Under the pieces are notes generated by a model. The model worked only from the letters and a program-made list of their open reading frames with translations, made no database searches and was not told where the DNA came from. From Herbiconiux gentiana (GTDB lineage: Bacteria; Actinomycetota; Actinomycetes; Actinomycetales; Microbacteriaceae), in NCBI RefSeq assembly GCF_024978135.1, contig NZ_JANTEZ010000001.1, positions 62,001 to 126,000 of the forward strand: 64,000 nucleotides of DNA, in the 5' to 3' direction. Both the position numbers and the translations under genes were made by a program. How positions within the stretch are numbered: the stretch's first letter is position 1; every line of letters starts with the position of its first letter. Of this stretch, positions 18,473-26,349 are shown one piece after another.

Positions 18473-19901
18473 CCGACAGCCCGCACAGGACCATCCGTTC
18501 GCCGAGTTCTTCCGACAGGAGCCGGCGGCGCCGCCGAGCCCCGCGGAGTCACCCCGGCGGGCGGCCAGACAGGCCGCGGAACCGGCGGCGCCGGCCCCTC
18601 GCGCGGCGACCCGCACCGCCGACGACGACGTCGAGCACGTGGGCATCGAGCACTTCGGGCTGGGCGACGACGCCGAGCACGGCAGCGGGTCGGGCGGGTA
18701 TGGCTCGGGCGGCTTCGGCGGGTCCGGTGGCTCAGGACGCTCCGGCCGCTCCGGCGGCGGCTCGGGCGGGTCGGGATCGGGCGGCTCCGGTTCCGGCGGC
18801 CGCCGTTCCTCGGGTGGCGGCCGACCGCCGCGCGAGCGTCGTCGCCGCCGCTGGGTGACCCCCGTCATCGTGCTCGTCGTCATCCTCGGCCTGATCGCCG
18901 GCGCGGGCGCCTTCGTCTGGAACGTCTTCGGCGAGCAGGTGCAGAGCCTGATCGCCGGGAGCCCCGCGGCCGACGACTACGAGGGGGCGGGCACGGGTGA
19001 GGTCGACTTCGTCGTCAACGACGGCGACGTGGGCGAGACCATCGGCGACAACCTGGCCTCCCAGGGTGTGATCGCGAGCTCCCGCGCCTTCTACGAGCTG
19101 CTGCTCGACCAGGACCCGGCGCCCGTCTTCCAGGCCGGCACCTTCAAGCTGGCCGAGAAGATGAGCGCCCAGGCGGCGCTCGACGCCCTGCAGAACCCCG
19201 ACTCGAAGATCGACTTCACCGTCACGATCCCCGAGGGCTCGAGCGCCAAGGGCATCTACCAGGAGCTCACCGACGTCACGGGCATCCCGATCGAGGAGTT
19301 CCAGGCCGTCGGCGCGAACTACGCCGCTCTCGGCGTCCCCGCGAACGCCCCGTCCATCGAAGGCTTCCTGTTCCCGGCGACCTACGTCTTCCAGCCGGGC
19401 GAGACCGCTACCCACATGATCACGACGATGGTGAACCGCAGCTTCCAATCGCTCGACGCCGCCGGGGTCGCCCCCGACGACCGCCTCCGGGTACTGTCGC
19501 TGGCCGCGCTGATCCAGAAGGAGGCCGGCAGCGTGGAGGACATGGCGAAGGTCTCCCGCGTCTTCACCAACCGCCTCGACCAGGGCTGGAACATGGAGTC
19601 CGACGCCACGGTGGCCTACGGTGCCGGCCACAGTCGCGTGGAGACCACCCAGGCCGAGCGCGAAGACCCGAACAACATCTACAACACGTACTACTACCCG
19701 GGCCTCCCGGTCGGGCCGATCTCGAATCCGGGCGACGACGCGATCAACGCGGCGCTGCACCCGGCCGACGGCCCGTGGATGTTCTTCGTCACGGTCGACC
19801 TCGACACCGGCGAGACGGTCTTCTCCACGACCGCCGACGAGCACGCCGCCGCCGTCGAGCGCCTGCAGGCCTGGTGGGCCGCCCACCCCGACGTGCAGTA
19901 G
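18465..19901 (+). CDS. mltG: Endolytic murein transglycosylase MltG
   Basis: 478 residues. It cuts nascent glycan strands and so sets peptidoglycan chain length at the outer face of the membrane. A long cytosolic N-terminus rich in Gly/Ser (about 65-120) precedes one membrane helix (about 130-150). A LysM-like region and the YceG domain follow, with the catalytic Glu at 353 (LIQKEAGS) and YNTYYYPGLPVGPISNPG. The GTG at 18465 has AAGGAAAAGG upstream and overlaps ruvX. An ATG at 18393 would add 24 residues. Confidence 0.94.
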   Translation: MTDRQPAQDHPFAEFFRQEPAAPPSPAESPRRAARQAAEPAAPAPRAATRTADDDVEHVGIEHFGLGDDAEHGSGSGGYGSGGFGGSGGSGRSGRSGGGSGGSGSGGSGSGGRRSSGGGRPPRERRRRRWVTPVIVLVVILGLIAGAGAFVWNVFGEQVQSLIAGSPAADDYEGAGTGEVDFVVNDGDVGETIGDNLASQGVIASSRAFYELLLDQDPAPVFQAGTFKLAEKMSAQAALDALQNPDSKIDFTVTIPEGSSAKGIYQELTDVTGIPIEEFQAVGANYAALGVPANAPSIEGFLFPATYVFQPGETATHMITTMVNRSFQSLDAAGVAPDDRLRVLSLAALIQKEAGSVEDMAKVSRVFTNRLDQGWNMESDATVAYGAGHSRVETTQAEREDPNNIYNTYYYPGLPVGPISNPGDDAINAALHPADGPWMFFVTVDLDTGETVFSTTADEHAAAVERLQAWWAAHPDVQ

Positions 19902-19909
19902 CCGGCACC

Positions 19910-20830
19910 GTGTCCGAGATCTTCGTGAGCGAGGGGGCCGACGGGGCCGACGAGTTCGCGCGCGAACGCCTCCTGGGCGTGCTCGGGTCGCCCATCGCGC
20001 ACTCGCAGTCGCCGCTGCTACACCGCACCGCGTACCGCGCGCTCGGGCTGCCCTGGCACTACGACGCCCACGAGGTGACGACGGATGCTCTGCCGGCCTT
20101 CATCGACGGCCTCACGGCCGAGTGGCGCGGCCTCTCGCTCACCATGCCGCTGAAGGAGACGATCCGGCCGCTGCTGACCGGTGTCGACGCGGTGGCCGAG
20201 GCGAGCGGAGCCGTGAACACCGTTCTCGTCGCCGAGCACGACGGCCGGCGGGAGCTCACCGGCTTCAACACCGACGTGCACGGCATCCGAGAGGCGCTGG
20301 AGCGCGCCGGGCTCGCCGAGGCGCGCCGCGTGATGATCGTGGGCGGTGGCGCCACCGCCCGCTCGGCGGCCGTCGCCGTGGCCCAGCTGGGTGTCGAGCA
20401 CGTCGACATCGTGCTGCGGAGCCCGGGCAAGGCGGGCGGGGTCGTCGAGGCCGCGCGCCGCGCCGGGCTGACCAGCGAGGTGGTGGCCCTGCACGATCCG
20501 GGCATGCGCCTGCTCGAGCCCGACCTGACGATCAGCACGCTGCCCGGCGGGGTGGGCGTGGGTGTCGACTTCACCGAGGCTGCGGCACCGCGCAGCTCGG
20601 GCATCCTGGACGTGGCGTACCACCCCTGGCCGAGCGAGCTCGCGACGATCTGGGAGGAGGCCGGCAGCCCGGCCGTGCCCGGCCTCGCGATGCTCGTGCA
20701 CCAGGCCGTCGCGCAGATCCGGGTGTTCGTGCACGGCGACCCGCTGGTGGCCCTCGACAGCGAGGAGCGCATCCTCGCCGCGATGCTCGACGCCGTGGGA
20801 CTCGACGCGGCGGGCCGACTGCTCGGCTGA
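19910..20830 (+). CDS. aroE: Shikimate 5-dehydrogenase
   Basis: 306 residues. It reduces 3-dehydroshikimate to shikimate with NADPH. The shikimate-binding motif LGSPIAHSQSPLLH, the catalytic Lys in LTMPLKETI, the FNTDVHGI motif and the dinucleotide-binding GGGATARSA are all visible. The frame is open upstream; the GTG at 19910, eight nucleotides after mltG, is the likely start. The gene tail, including the stop, is duplicated just downstream. First gene of an aroE-aroC-aroK-aroB-aroQ cluster. Confidence 0.94.
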   Translation: MSEIFVSEGADGADEFARERLLGVLGSPIAHSQSPLLHRTAYRALGLPWHYDAHEVTTDALPAFIDGLTAEWRGLSLTMPLKETIRPLLTGVDAVAEASGAVNTVLVAEHDGRRELTGFNTDVHGIREALERAGLAEARRVMIVGGGATARSAAVAVAQLGVEHVDIVLRSPGKAGGVVEAARRAGLTSEVVALHDPGMRLLEPDLTISTLPGGVGVGVDFTEAAAPRSSGILDVAYHPWPSELATIWEEAGSPAVPGLAMLVHQAVAQIRVFVHGDPLVALDSEERILAAMLDAVGLDAAGRLLG

Positions 20831-20853
20831 CCGCCGGCCGACTGCTCGGCTGA
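20813..20853 (+). repeat. Duplicated 18-nt hairpin sequence at the aroE stop codon
   Basis: GGCCGACTGCTCGGCTGA occurs at 20813-20830 (ending with the aroE stop) and again at 20836-20853 (period 23). Each copy folds as GCCGA/TCGGC around CTGC. Two successive small hairpins therefore sit between aroE and aroC. Confidence 0.75.
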
Positions 20854-20889
20854 TCGGGAGTGTCCTCCGTCTGTGGGAGGATCGTAACC

Positions 20890-22101
20890 ATGCTTCGTTG
20901 GCTCACCGCCGGGGAGTCCCACGGTCAAGAACTCGTCGCCATCGTCGAGGGTCTTCCGTCCGGCATCCCGGTCACACTCGATCAGCTGCGCACCGACCTC
21001 GCGCGGCGAAAGCTCGGCTACGGCCGCGGCGCCCGCATGAAGTTCGAGCAGGACGAGCTCGCCATGACCGGCGGCGTCGTGCACGGCAAGACCCTCGGCA
21101 GCCCCGTCGCCGTGCGCATCGGCAACACCGAGTGGCCGAAGTGGACCGAGGTGATGGGTGTCGAGCCCCTCGACGAAGAGCTGCCCGGCCGCGGCCGCAG
21201 CGCCCCGCTCACGCGCCCCCGCCCGGGTCACGCCGACCTGGTGGGCATGCAGAAGTACGACTTCGACGAGGCCCGGCCCATCCTCGAGCGCGCGAGCGCC
21301 CGCGAGACGGCCGCCCGCGTCGCCCTCGGCGCCATCGCGCGCGCCTTCCTCGGCGAGCTCGGCATCACCCTCGTCAGCCACACGCTCTCCATCGGCCCCG
21401 TGCGCGTGCCCGAAGGCGCCGCCCTGCCGAAGCCCGGCGACGTCGACGCCCTCGACGCCGACCCGGTGCGCTGCTTCGACGCCGCGACGAGCGCGCTCAT
21501 GGTCGCCGAGATCGACGACGCCCACAAGGAGGGCGACACCCTCGGCGGCGTCGTCGAAGTGCTCGCCTACGGGCTTCCCCCGGGCCTCGGCTCGCACGTG
21601 CACTGGGACCGCCGACTCGACTCGCAGCTCGCGGCCGCGCTGATGGGCATCCAGGCCATCAAGGGCGTCGAGGTCGGCGACGGCTTCGAGACCACGAGGC
21701 GCCGCGGCTCGGCCGCGCACGACGAGCTCTACCGCGAGGGCGCCGACGGCGACTCCGTGATCACCCGGTCGACCGACCGCGCGGGCGGCACCGAGGGCGG
21801 CATGTCCACGGGCACCGTGCTGCGGGTGCGTGCCGGCATGAAGCCGATCGCGACCGTGCCGCACGCCCTGCACACGATCGACGTGGCCACGGGGGAAGAC
21901 GCGGCGGCCCACCACCAGCGCTCCGACGTCTGCGCCGTTCCCGCCGCAGGTGTCGTGGCCGAGGCCATGACCGCCCTCGTGCTGGCGAACGCCGTGCTCG
22001 AGAAGTTCGGCGGCGACTCCGTCGGCGAGACCCGCCGCAACCTCGAGGGCTACCTCGCGGCCATCCCCGAGGCGCTGCGCACCGGCATCACCCGCGCATG
22101 A
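20890..22101 (+). CDS. aroC: Chorismate synthase
   Basis: 403 residues. It converts EPSP to chorismate using reduced FMN. The start [12 protein letters not shown] is the family N-terminus (GxSHG motif). [19 protein letters not shown] and [16 protein letters not shown] are the other conserved blocks. The ATG at 20890 has GGGAGGA upstream; the frame extends 10 codons further but without family similarity. The stop overlaps the aroK ATG by four bases. Confidence 0.96.
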   Translation: MLRWLTAGESHGQELVAIVEGLPSGIPVTLDQLRTDLARRKLGYGRGARMKFEQDELAMTGGVVHGKTLGSPVAVRIGNTEWPKWTEVMGVEPLDEELPGRGRSAPLTRPRPGHADLVGMQKYDFDEARPILERASARETAARVALGAIARAFLGELGITLVSHTLSIGPVRVPEGAALPKPGDVDALDADPVRCFDAATSALMVAEIDDAHKEGDTLGGVVEVLAYGLPPGLGSHVHWDRRLDSQLAAALMGIQAIKGVEVGDGFETTRRRGSAAHDELYREGADGDSVITRSTDRAGGTEGGMSTGTVLRVRAGMKPIATVPHALHTIDVATGEDAAAHHQRSDVCAVPAAGVVAEAMTALVLANAVLEKFGGDSVGETRRNLEGYLAAIPEALRTGITRA

Positions 22102-22646
22102 GGGTGGTGCTGATCGGGCCGCCGGCCTCGGGCAAGTCGCGCATCGGCAAGAAGCTGGCGCGGATGCTCGGCACCGGCTTCACCGACACCGACCGCCTCG
22201 TGGTGACCGCCCACGGCCCGCTCCCCGAGCTCTTCGCCAGCCACGGCGAGGCCCACTTCCGTGCCCTGGAGCGGGCCGCCGTCGTGACCGCCCTCCAGGC
22301 CGACGGCGTGGTGGCCTTCGGCGGGGGAGCCGTGCTCGACCCCGACACGCAGCGCGATCTGGCGGCATGGCCCGTGGTGCTGCTGAGCGTGCATCCGGAT
22401 GCCGTGGCCACCCGCCTCGGCAACGGCAAGCGCCCCACCGTGCCCGACGTCGAGACCTGGAAGGTCGTCTACGAACGGCGCCGAGCGCTCTACGAGAGCC
22501 TCGCCGACCACACCGTCGACACCAGCTCGGTGCCCACCGAGAAGGTCGCGGCCGAGATCATGGAGTGGCTCGGCAGCGCGGCCGGCCAGAAGAGCGCCGC
22601 CACCCGGAAGAGCGCCGCCACCCAGAACAAGGAGATCGTGCCATGA
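22098..22646 (+). CDS. aroK: Shikimate kinase
   Basis: 182 residues. It phosphorylates shikimate. The P-loop is GPPASGKS (7-14), FTDTD supplies the Mg/shikimate Asp pair, and GGGAV forms the substrate loop. The C-terminal tail carries two copies of a hexapeptide ([12 protein letters not shown]) encoded by an 18-nt tandem repeat at 22590-22625, beyond the conserved kinase fold. It overlaps aroC upstream and aroB downstream by four bases each. Confidence 0.94.
   Translation: MRVVLIGPPASGKSRIGKKLARMLGTGFTDTDRLVVTAHGPLPELFASHGEAHFRALERAAVVTALQADGVVAFGGGAVLDPDTQRDLAAWPVVLLSVHPDAVATRLGNGKRPTVPDVETWKVVYERRRALYESLADHTVDTSSVPTEKVAAEIMEWLGSAAGQKSAATRKSAATQNKEIVP
22590..22625 (+). repeat. 18-nt tandem repeat in aroK tail
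   Basis: Two copies (22590-22607 and 22608-22625) differing by one base, coding KSAATR and KSAATQ. It may vary in copy number between strains. Confidence 0.7.
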
Positions 22647-23722
22647 GCGCCGAGCCCACCGTCATCCCGGTCACCGGGGAGAACGGCTACGACGTGCTCG
22701 TCGGCCGCGGCATCCTCTCGCGGGTCGCCGAGGGCTTCGGCCCGGCGGTGAAGAAGGTGCTGATCGTGCATCCGCCGACCCTCGGCCAGGCAGCCGCCGA
22801 GCTGCGTGCCGGCCTCACCGATCGCTACGAGGTGCTGCTGGCCGAGATCCCGGATGCGGAGGCCGGCAAGCGCATCGAGGTCGCCTCGTTCTGCTGGCAG
22901 GTTCTCGGCCAGGCCGACTTCACCCGCACCGACGCGGTGGTCGGCTTCGGCGGCGGCGCCGTCACCGACCTCGCGGGTTTCGTCGCGGCCACCTGGCTGC
23001 GCGGCGTCACGCTGGTGCAGGTGCCCACCACGCTGCTCGGCATGGTCGACGCGGCCGTGGGCGGCAAGACCGGCATCAACACCAATGAGGGCAAGAACCT
23101 CGTCGGCGCCTTCTACGCCCCGTCGCTCGTGGTGGAAGACCTCGACGTGCTGGCGCCGCTGCCGCGGAACGAGATCCTCGCCGGCTTCGGCGAGATCGTG
23201 AAGTGCGGCTTCATCGCCGAGCCCGAGATCCTCGACATCATCGAAGCCGACGTCGACCGGGCGACCGATCCGTCGTCCGCCGAGCTGCGGCGGCTGATCG
23301 AGCTGTCGGTGGGGGTCAAGGCCCGGGTCGTCAGCTCGGACTTCAAGGAGGCGGGGCTCCGCGAGATCCTCAACTACGGGCACACCCTCGGGCACGCGAT
23401 CGAGCACGCCGAGCGGTACCAGTGGCGGCACGGCGCGGCGGTGGCCGTCGGAATGATGTTCGTGGCCGAACTCGGACGCCTGGCGGGGTCGCTGTCGGAT
23501 GAGGTCGTCGACCGGCACCGGCGCATCCTGACCTCGCTCACCCTGCCGACCGAGTACCCGGCCGGTCGCTGGCCGACGCTTCTCGCCACGATGCAGCGCG
23601 ACAAGAAGTCCCGCGGCGGCATGCTGAGGTTCATCGTGCTCGACGACCTGGCGCGGCCGTCGGTGCTCGCCGGGCCCGACACCTCGTTGCTGTTCGCCGC
23701 GTACCAAGAGATCGCCTCGTAG
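22643..23722 (+). CDS. aroB: 3-dehydroquinate synthase
   Basis: 359 residues. NAD- and metal-dependent cyclisation of DAHP to 3-dehydroquinate, second step of the shikimate pathway. Conserved blocks: FGGGAVTDLAGFVAATW (NAD binding), MVDAAVGGKTGIN, and the metal-binding LNYGHTLGHAIEH. The ATG overlaps the aroK stop (ATGA). aroQ follows after 8 nt. Confidence 0.96.
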   Translation: MSAEPTVIPVTGENGYDVLVGRGILSRVAEGFGPAVKKVLIVHPPTLGQAAAELRAGLTDRYEVLLAEIPDAEAGKRIEVASFCWQVLGQADFTRTDAVVGFGGGAVTDLAGFVAATWLRGVTLVQVPTTLLGMVDAAVGGKTGINTNEGKNLVGAFYAPSLVVEDLDVLAPLPRNEILAGFGEIVKCGFIAEPEILDIIEADVDRATDPSSAELRRLIELSVGVKARVVSSDFKEAGLREILNYGHTLGHAIEHAERYQWRHGAAVAVGMMFVAELGRLAGSLSDEVVDRHRRILTSLTLPTEYPAGRWPTLLATMQRDKKSRGGMLRFIVLDDLARPSVLAGPDTSLLFAAYQEIAS

Positions 23723-23730
23723 GAGTCGTC

Positions 23731-24207
23731 ATGTCGTCTGAGTCCGTTCCTGTGCCCGCGACTGGGCCCGTGTCCTCCGTGCTCGTCCTCAACGGCCCGA
23801 ACCTCGGCCGGCTCGGCAGCCGCGAGCCCGACGTCTACGGCTCGCAAGACCTGGAGTCGCTCCGCGCGCTGCTCGAGACGGACGCGGCCGGGCGGCTCTC
23901 GATCGATCTCAGGCAGACGAACGACGAGGCCGAGCTGGTGTCGTGGCTGTACGAGGCCGTCGACACGGCGACCCCGGTCATCCTGAACCCCGCCGCGTTC
24001 ACGCACTACTCGTACGCCCTGCGGGATGCGGCCGCGCTCGTGACGAAGGCCGGGGTGCCGCTGATCGAGGTGCACATCTCGAACCCGCACGCGCGGGAGA
24101 CGTTCCGGCACACCAGCGTGATCTCGGGGATCGCGACCGGGGTGGTCGCCGGGTTCGGGTTCGGGTCGTACCGGCTGGCGCTGGCGTCGCTGCTGTGGGG
24201 CGTCTGA
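23731..24207 (+). CDS. aroQ: Type II 3-dehydroquinate dehydratase
   Basis: 158 residues, the small dodecameric type II enzyme that removes water from 3-dehydroquinate. LNGPNLGRLGSREPDVYG at the N-terminus contains the lid-loop Arg and the Tyr; the catalytic His is in EVHISNPHAR. The first 15 residues are a non-conserved extension, but the ATG has TAGGAGT upstream. Last gene of the aro cluster. Confidence 0.95.
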   Translation: MSSESVPVPATGPVSSVLVLNGPNLGRLGSREPDVYGSQDLESLRALLETDAAGRLSIDLRQTNDEAELVSWLYEAVDTATPVILNPAAFTHYSYALRDAAALVTKAGVPLIEVHISNPHARETFRHTSVISGIATGVVAGFGFGSYRLALASLLWGV

Positions 24208-24228
24208 GCGCGCTCGAGGCTGAGCCGG

Positions 24229-24234
24229 TACACT
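24229..24234 (+). promoter_or_regulatory. Candidate -10 box for efp
   Basis: TACACT in the 90-nt aroQ-efp gap, 63 nt before the efp ATG. No clear -35. Confidence 0.3.
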
Positions 24235-24297
24235 CGTCCAGGACCTCCGCGACCGCCCGCCGGTCGCACCGATACTTCGAAACGGAACATCTCCTCC

Positions 24298-24858
24298 ATG
24301 GCTTCAACGAACGACATCAAGAACGGCACCGTGCTGGACATCGACGGCCAGCTCTGGAACGTGATCGAGTTCCAGCACGTCAAGCCGGGCAAGGGCGGCG
24401 CCTTCGTGCGCACCAAGATCAAGAACGTGCGCACCGGCAAGCTCGTCGACCGCACCTTCAACGCCGGGGCGAAGATCGAGACGGCCAACGTCGACCGCCG
24501 CGACTTCCAGTACCTCTACCGCGACGGCGAGGACTTCGTGTTCATGGACACCAGCGACTACGACCAGATCACCATCCCGGGCACGATCGTGGGCGACGCC
24601 GCCAACTTCCTGCTCGAGCAGCAGACCGCGACCATCGCGCTCACCGACGGCGAGCCGCTCTACGTCGAGCTCCCCGCCTCGGTCGTGCTCGAGATCACCT
24701 ACACCGAGCCGGGCCTGCAGGGCGACCGATCGACCGGCGGCACCAAGCCCGCCACGGTCGAGACCGGCTACCAGATCAACGTCCCGCTGTTCCTCGAGAT
24801 CGGCACCAAGGTCAAGGTCGACACCCGCACGGGCGACTACCTCGGCCGGGTCAACTAG
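24298..24858 (+). CDS. efp: Elongation factor P
   Basis: 186 residues. It binds between the ribosomal P and E sites and rescues stalling at proline runs. The functional loop is KPGKGGAF with Lys32 at the tip, where other bacteria carry a modification. The three beta-barrel domains are complete and the C-terminus [11 protein letters not shown] is typical. No modification-enzyme gene is adjacent. nusB begins 9 nt after the stop, the usual efp-nusB pair. Confidence 0.97.
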   Translation: MASTNDIKNGTVLDIDGQLWNVIEFQHVKPGKGGAFVRTKIKNVRTGKLVDRTFNAGAKIETANVDRRDFQYLYRDGEDFVFMDTSDYDQITIPGTIVGDAANFLLEQQTATIALTDGEPLYVELPASVVLEITYTEPGLQGDRSTGGTKPATVETGYQINVPLFLEIGTKVKVDTRTGDYLGRVN

Positions 24859-24867
24859 GTCCCGTCG

Positions 24868-25278
24868 TTGAGCGCACGCACGAAGGCCCGTAAGCGGGCT
24901 CTCGACATCCTCTACGCCGCCGACGTGCGGCAGATCCCGATCGCCGAGGCCCTCGCGGCCGAGGCGGGTCGGGCGGCCAACGAGCCCGACCGGCAGAACT
25001 CCTGGCTCTACGCCCGCGACATCGTCGACGGTGTCGCCGACCGATTCGACGAGATCGACGAGACGATCGAGAGCTACGCGCAGGGGTGGACGATCGCGCG
25101 CATGCCGACGATCGACCGGGCCCTGCTGCGTATCGGCGTCTGGGAGATCCTGTACAACGACGAGGTGCCGGCCGGCGTCGCGATCGCCGAGGCGGTCGAG
25201 CTCGCCAAGACGCTCTCCACCGACGACTCGGGCGGCTTCGTGAACGGCGTGCTCGGCAAGGTGGCCCAGGCGGCCTGA
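24868..25278 (+). CDS. nusB: Transcription antitermination factor NusB
   Basis: 136 residues. All-helical RNA-binding protein that works with NusE on rRNA operon leaders. SARTKARKRALDILYAADVR is the family N-terminus and SGGFVNGVLGKVAQ the C-terminal signature. It uses a TTG start at 24868, the only in-frame start that gives the conserved N-terminus; the ribosome binding site is weak. It is probably translated by coupling to efp. Confidence 0.94.
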   Translation: MSARTKARKRALDILYAADVRQIPIAEALAAEAGRAANEPDRQNSWLYARDIVDGVADRFDEIDETIESYAQGWTIARMPTIDRALLRIGVWEILYNDEVPAGVAIAEAVELAKTLSTDDSGGFVNGVLGKVAQAA

Positions 25279-25302
25279 GCCGTACCGGGGGGTGAGGTGG
25301 GG

Positions 25303-26238
25303 ATGCGCGGGGTCGTCGGCGGGGGAGCGGTCGTCTCGGCGGCGGCGGTCGCCATCGCGCTGAGCGGATGCACGGCGGCGGCTCCGGCCGCGGCTCCGTC
25401 GTCCGCCGCGGTCTCCGTCGGGCCCGAGGTGTGGGGGAGCGGCGCCCTCTGGGTGTCTCCGTCCGGGTCGATCTCGCTCTGCCAGGAGCCGTTCGGCGAC
25501 TCCGGCTGGGGCCCGCCGACGGTCTGCGACGACGGACCCGAGGTCCTCGGCGTGGAGGCGTCCGAGCTCTCGCCAGGCTCCCAGGCGGACGACGGGTGGA
25601 CCTGGTCGGTCCACGCGCTCATCGGACACGTCGAGGGCTCGGCGTTCCGGGTGACCGGGCTCGACACTCCCGAAGCGATCGCCCTGACCGACGCGGCCTC
25701 GGCGCCACCGGTCAGCACCGAGCCCCAGCCGGTGTACGAGACCGACGAGGAGAAGGCCGCGGCGCTGTTCGCGGAGGCCGATCCGGCGCAGTACGGCTGC
25801 GCCGAACCGGAGGGCGGCTGGCGCGACGCCGGCGACCTGGAGGGGCTGATCGGCCCGTACTCGGCGGGGTATCCCGGGCAGGTCCTGGGCTGGGCGCCGC
25901 TGTACGTCGCCGACGGTGTCTCCGTGGCGCTGATCGGCGCCGCGGCCGGGGCCGATCTCGACGCGGTGCGCACCGGCATGCAGACGCTCTTCCCCGACGC
26001 GGCGTGCATCGTGAGCTCGACGGTCTCGGCCGCCGACCTGCAGCGTGCGCTCGACGACCCGCTGCTCGGCCCGGAGACCGTGCTCATCCGCACCGGATCG
26101 GACGCCGCGGGACGAACGACCGCCGACCCGGCCCTCTGGGTCTTCCGCCTCGCCCCGAGCGACGCCCTCGACGCGGCGGTGGCCCGCTACCCCGCCGGCC
26201 TGGTGCGCGTCGACACCTGGTTCCACCGCCTCCCGTAG
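25303..26238 (+). CDS. Predicted lipoprotein, function unknown
   Basis: 311 residues. The signal peptide ends in a lipobox LSGC, with the lipidated Cys at 23 (AVAIALSGCTAAA), followed by an Ala/Ser-rich linker. The rest is acidic and secreted-type with several Cys residues (SLCQEP, TVCDDG, YGCAEP, ACIVSS) that may form disulfides. I do not recognise a family. The start is the ATG at 25303 after a purine-rich GTGAGG; a GTG at 25297 is an alternative. It converges on the next gene across a perfect inverted repeat. Confidence 0.8.
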   Translation: MRGVVGGGAVVSAAAVAIALSGCTAAAPAAAPSSAAVSVGPEVWGSGALWVSPSGSISLCQEPFGDSGWGPPTVCDDGPEVLGVEASELSPGSQADDGWTWSVHALIGHVEGSAFRVTGLDTPEAIALTDAASAPPVSTEPQPVYETDEEKAAALFAEADPAQYGCAEPEGGWRDAGDLEGLIGPYSAGYPGQVLGWAPLYVADGVSVALIGAAAGADLDAVRTGMQTLFPDAACIVSSTVSAADLQRALDDPLLGPETVLIRTGSDAAGRTTADPALWVFRLAPSDALDAAVARYPAGLVRVDTWFHRLP

Positions 26239-26283
26239 CCGCGCCGCCCGACGCGACCGCCCCAGGTCGTCCCCTCCACCTGG

Positions 26284-26339
26284 CGAGTGGTCACTTTCCG
26301 CTCCAAGACGCGGTATGTGCAGCGGAAAGTGACCACTCG
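26284..26339. terminator. Perfect 19-bp inverted repeat between convergent genes
   Basis: Arms 26284-26302 and 26321-26339 are perfectly complementary, with an 18-nt loop. The arm includes GTCACTTTCCGCT, so the sequence is less GC-rich than its surroundings and has A/T runs on both strands. The position between two convergent genes fits a bidirectional terminator; its composition also fits a mobile or repetitive palindromic element. Confidence 0.7.
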
Positions 26340-26349
26340 AGAGAGGGGG

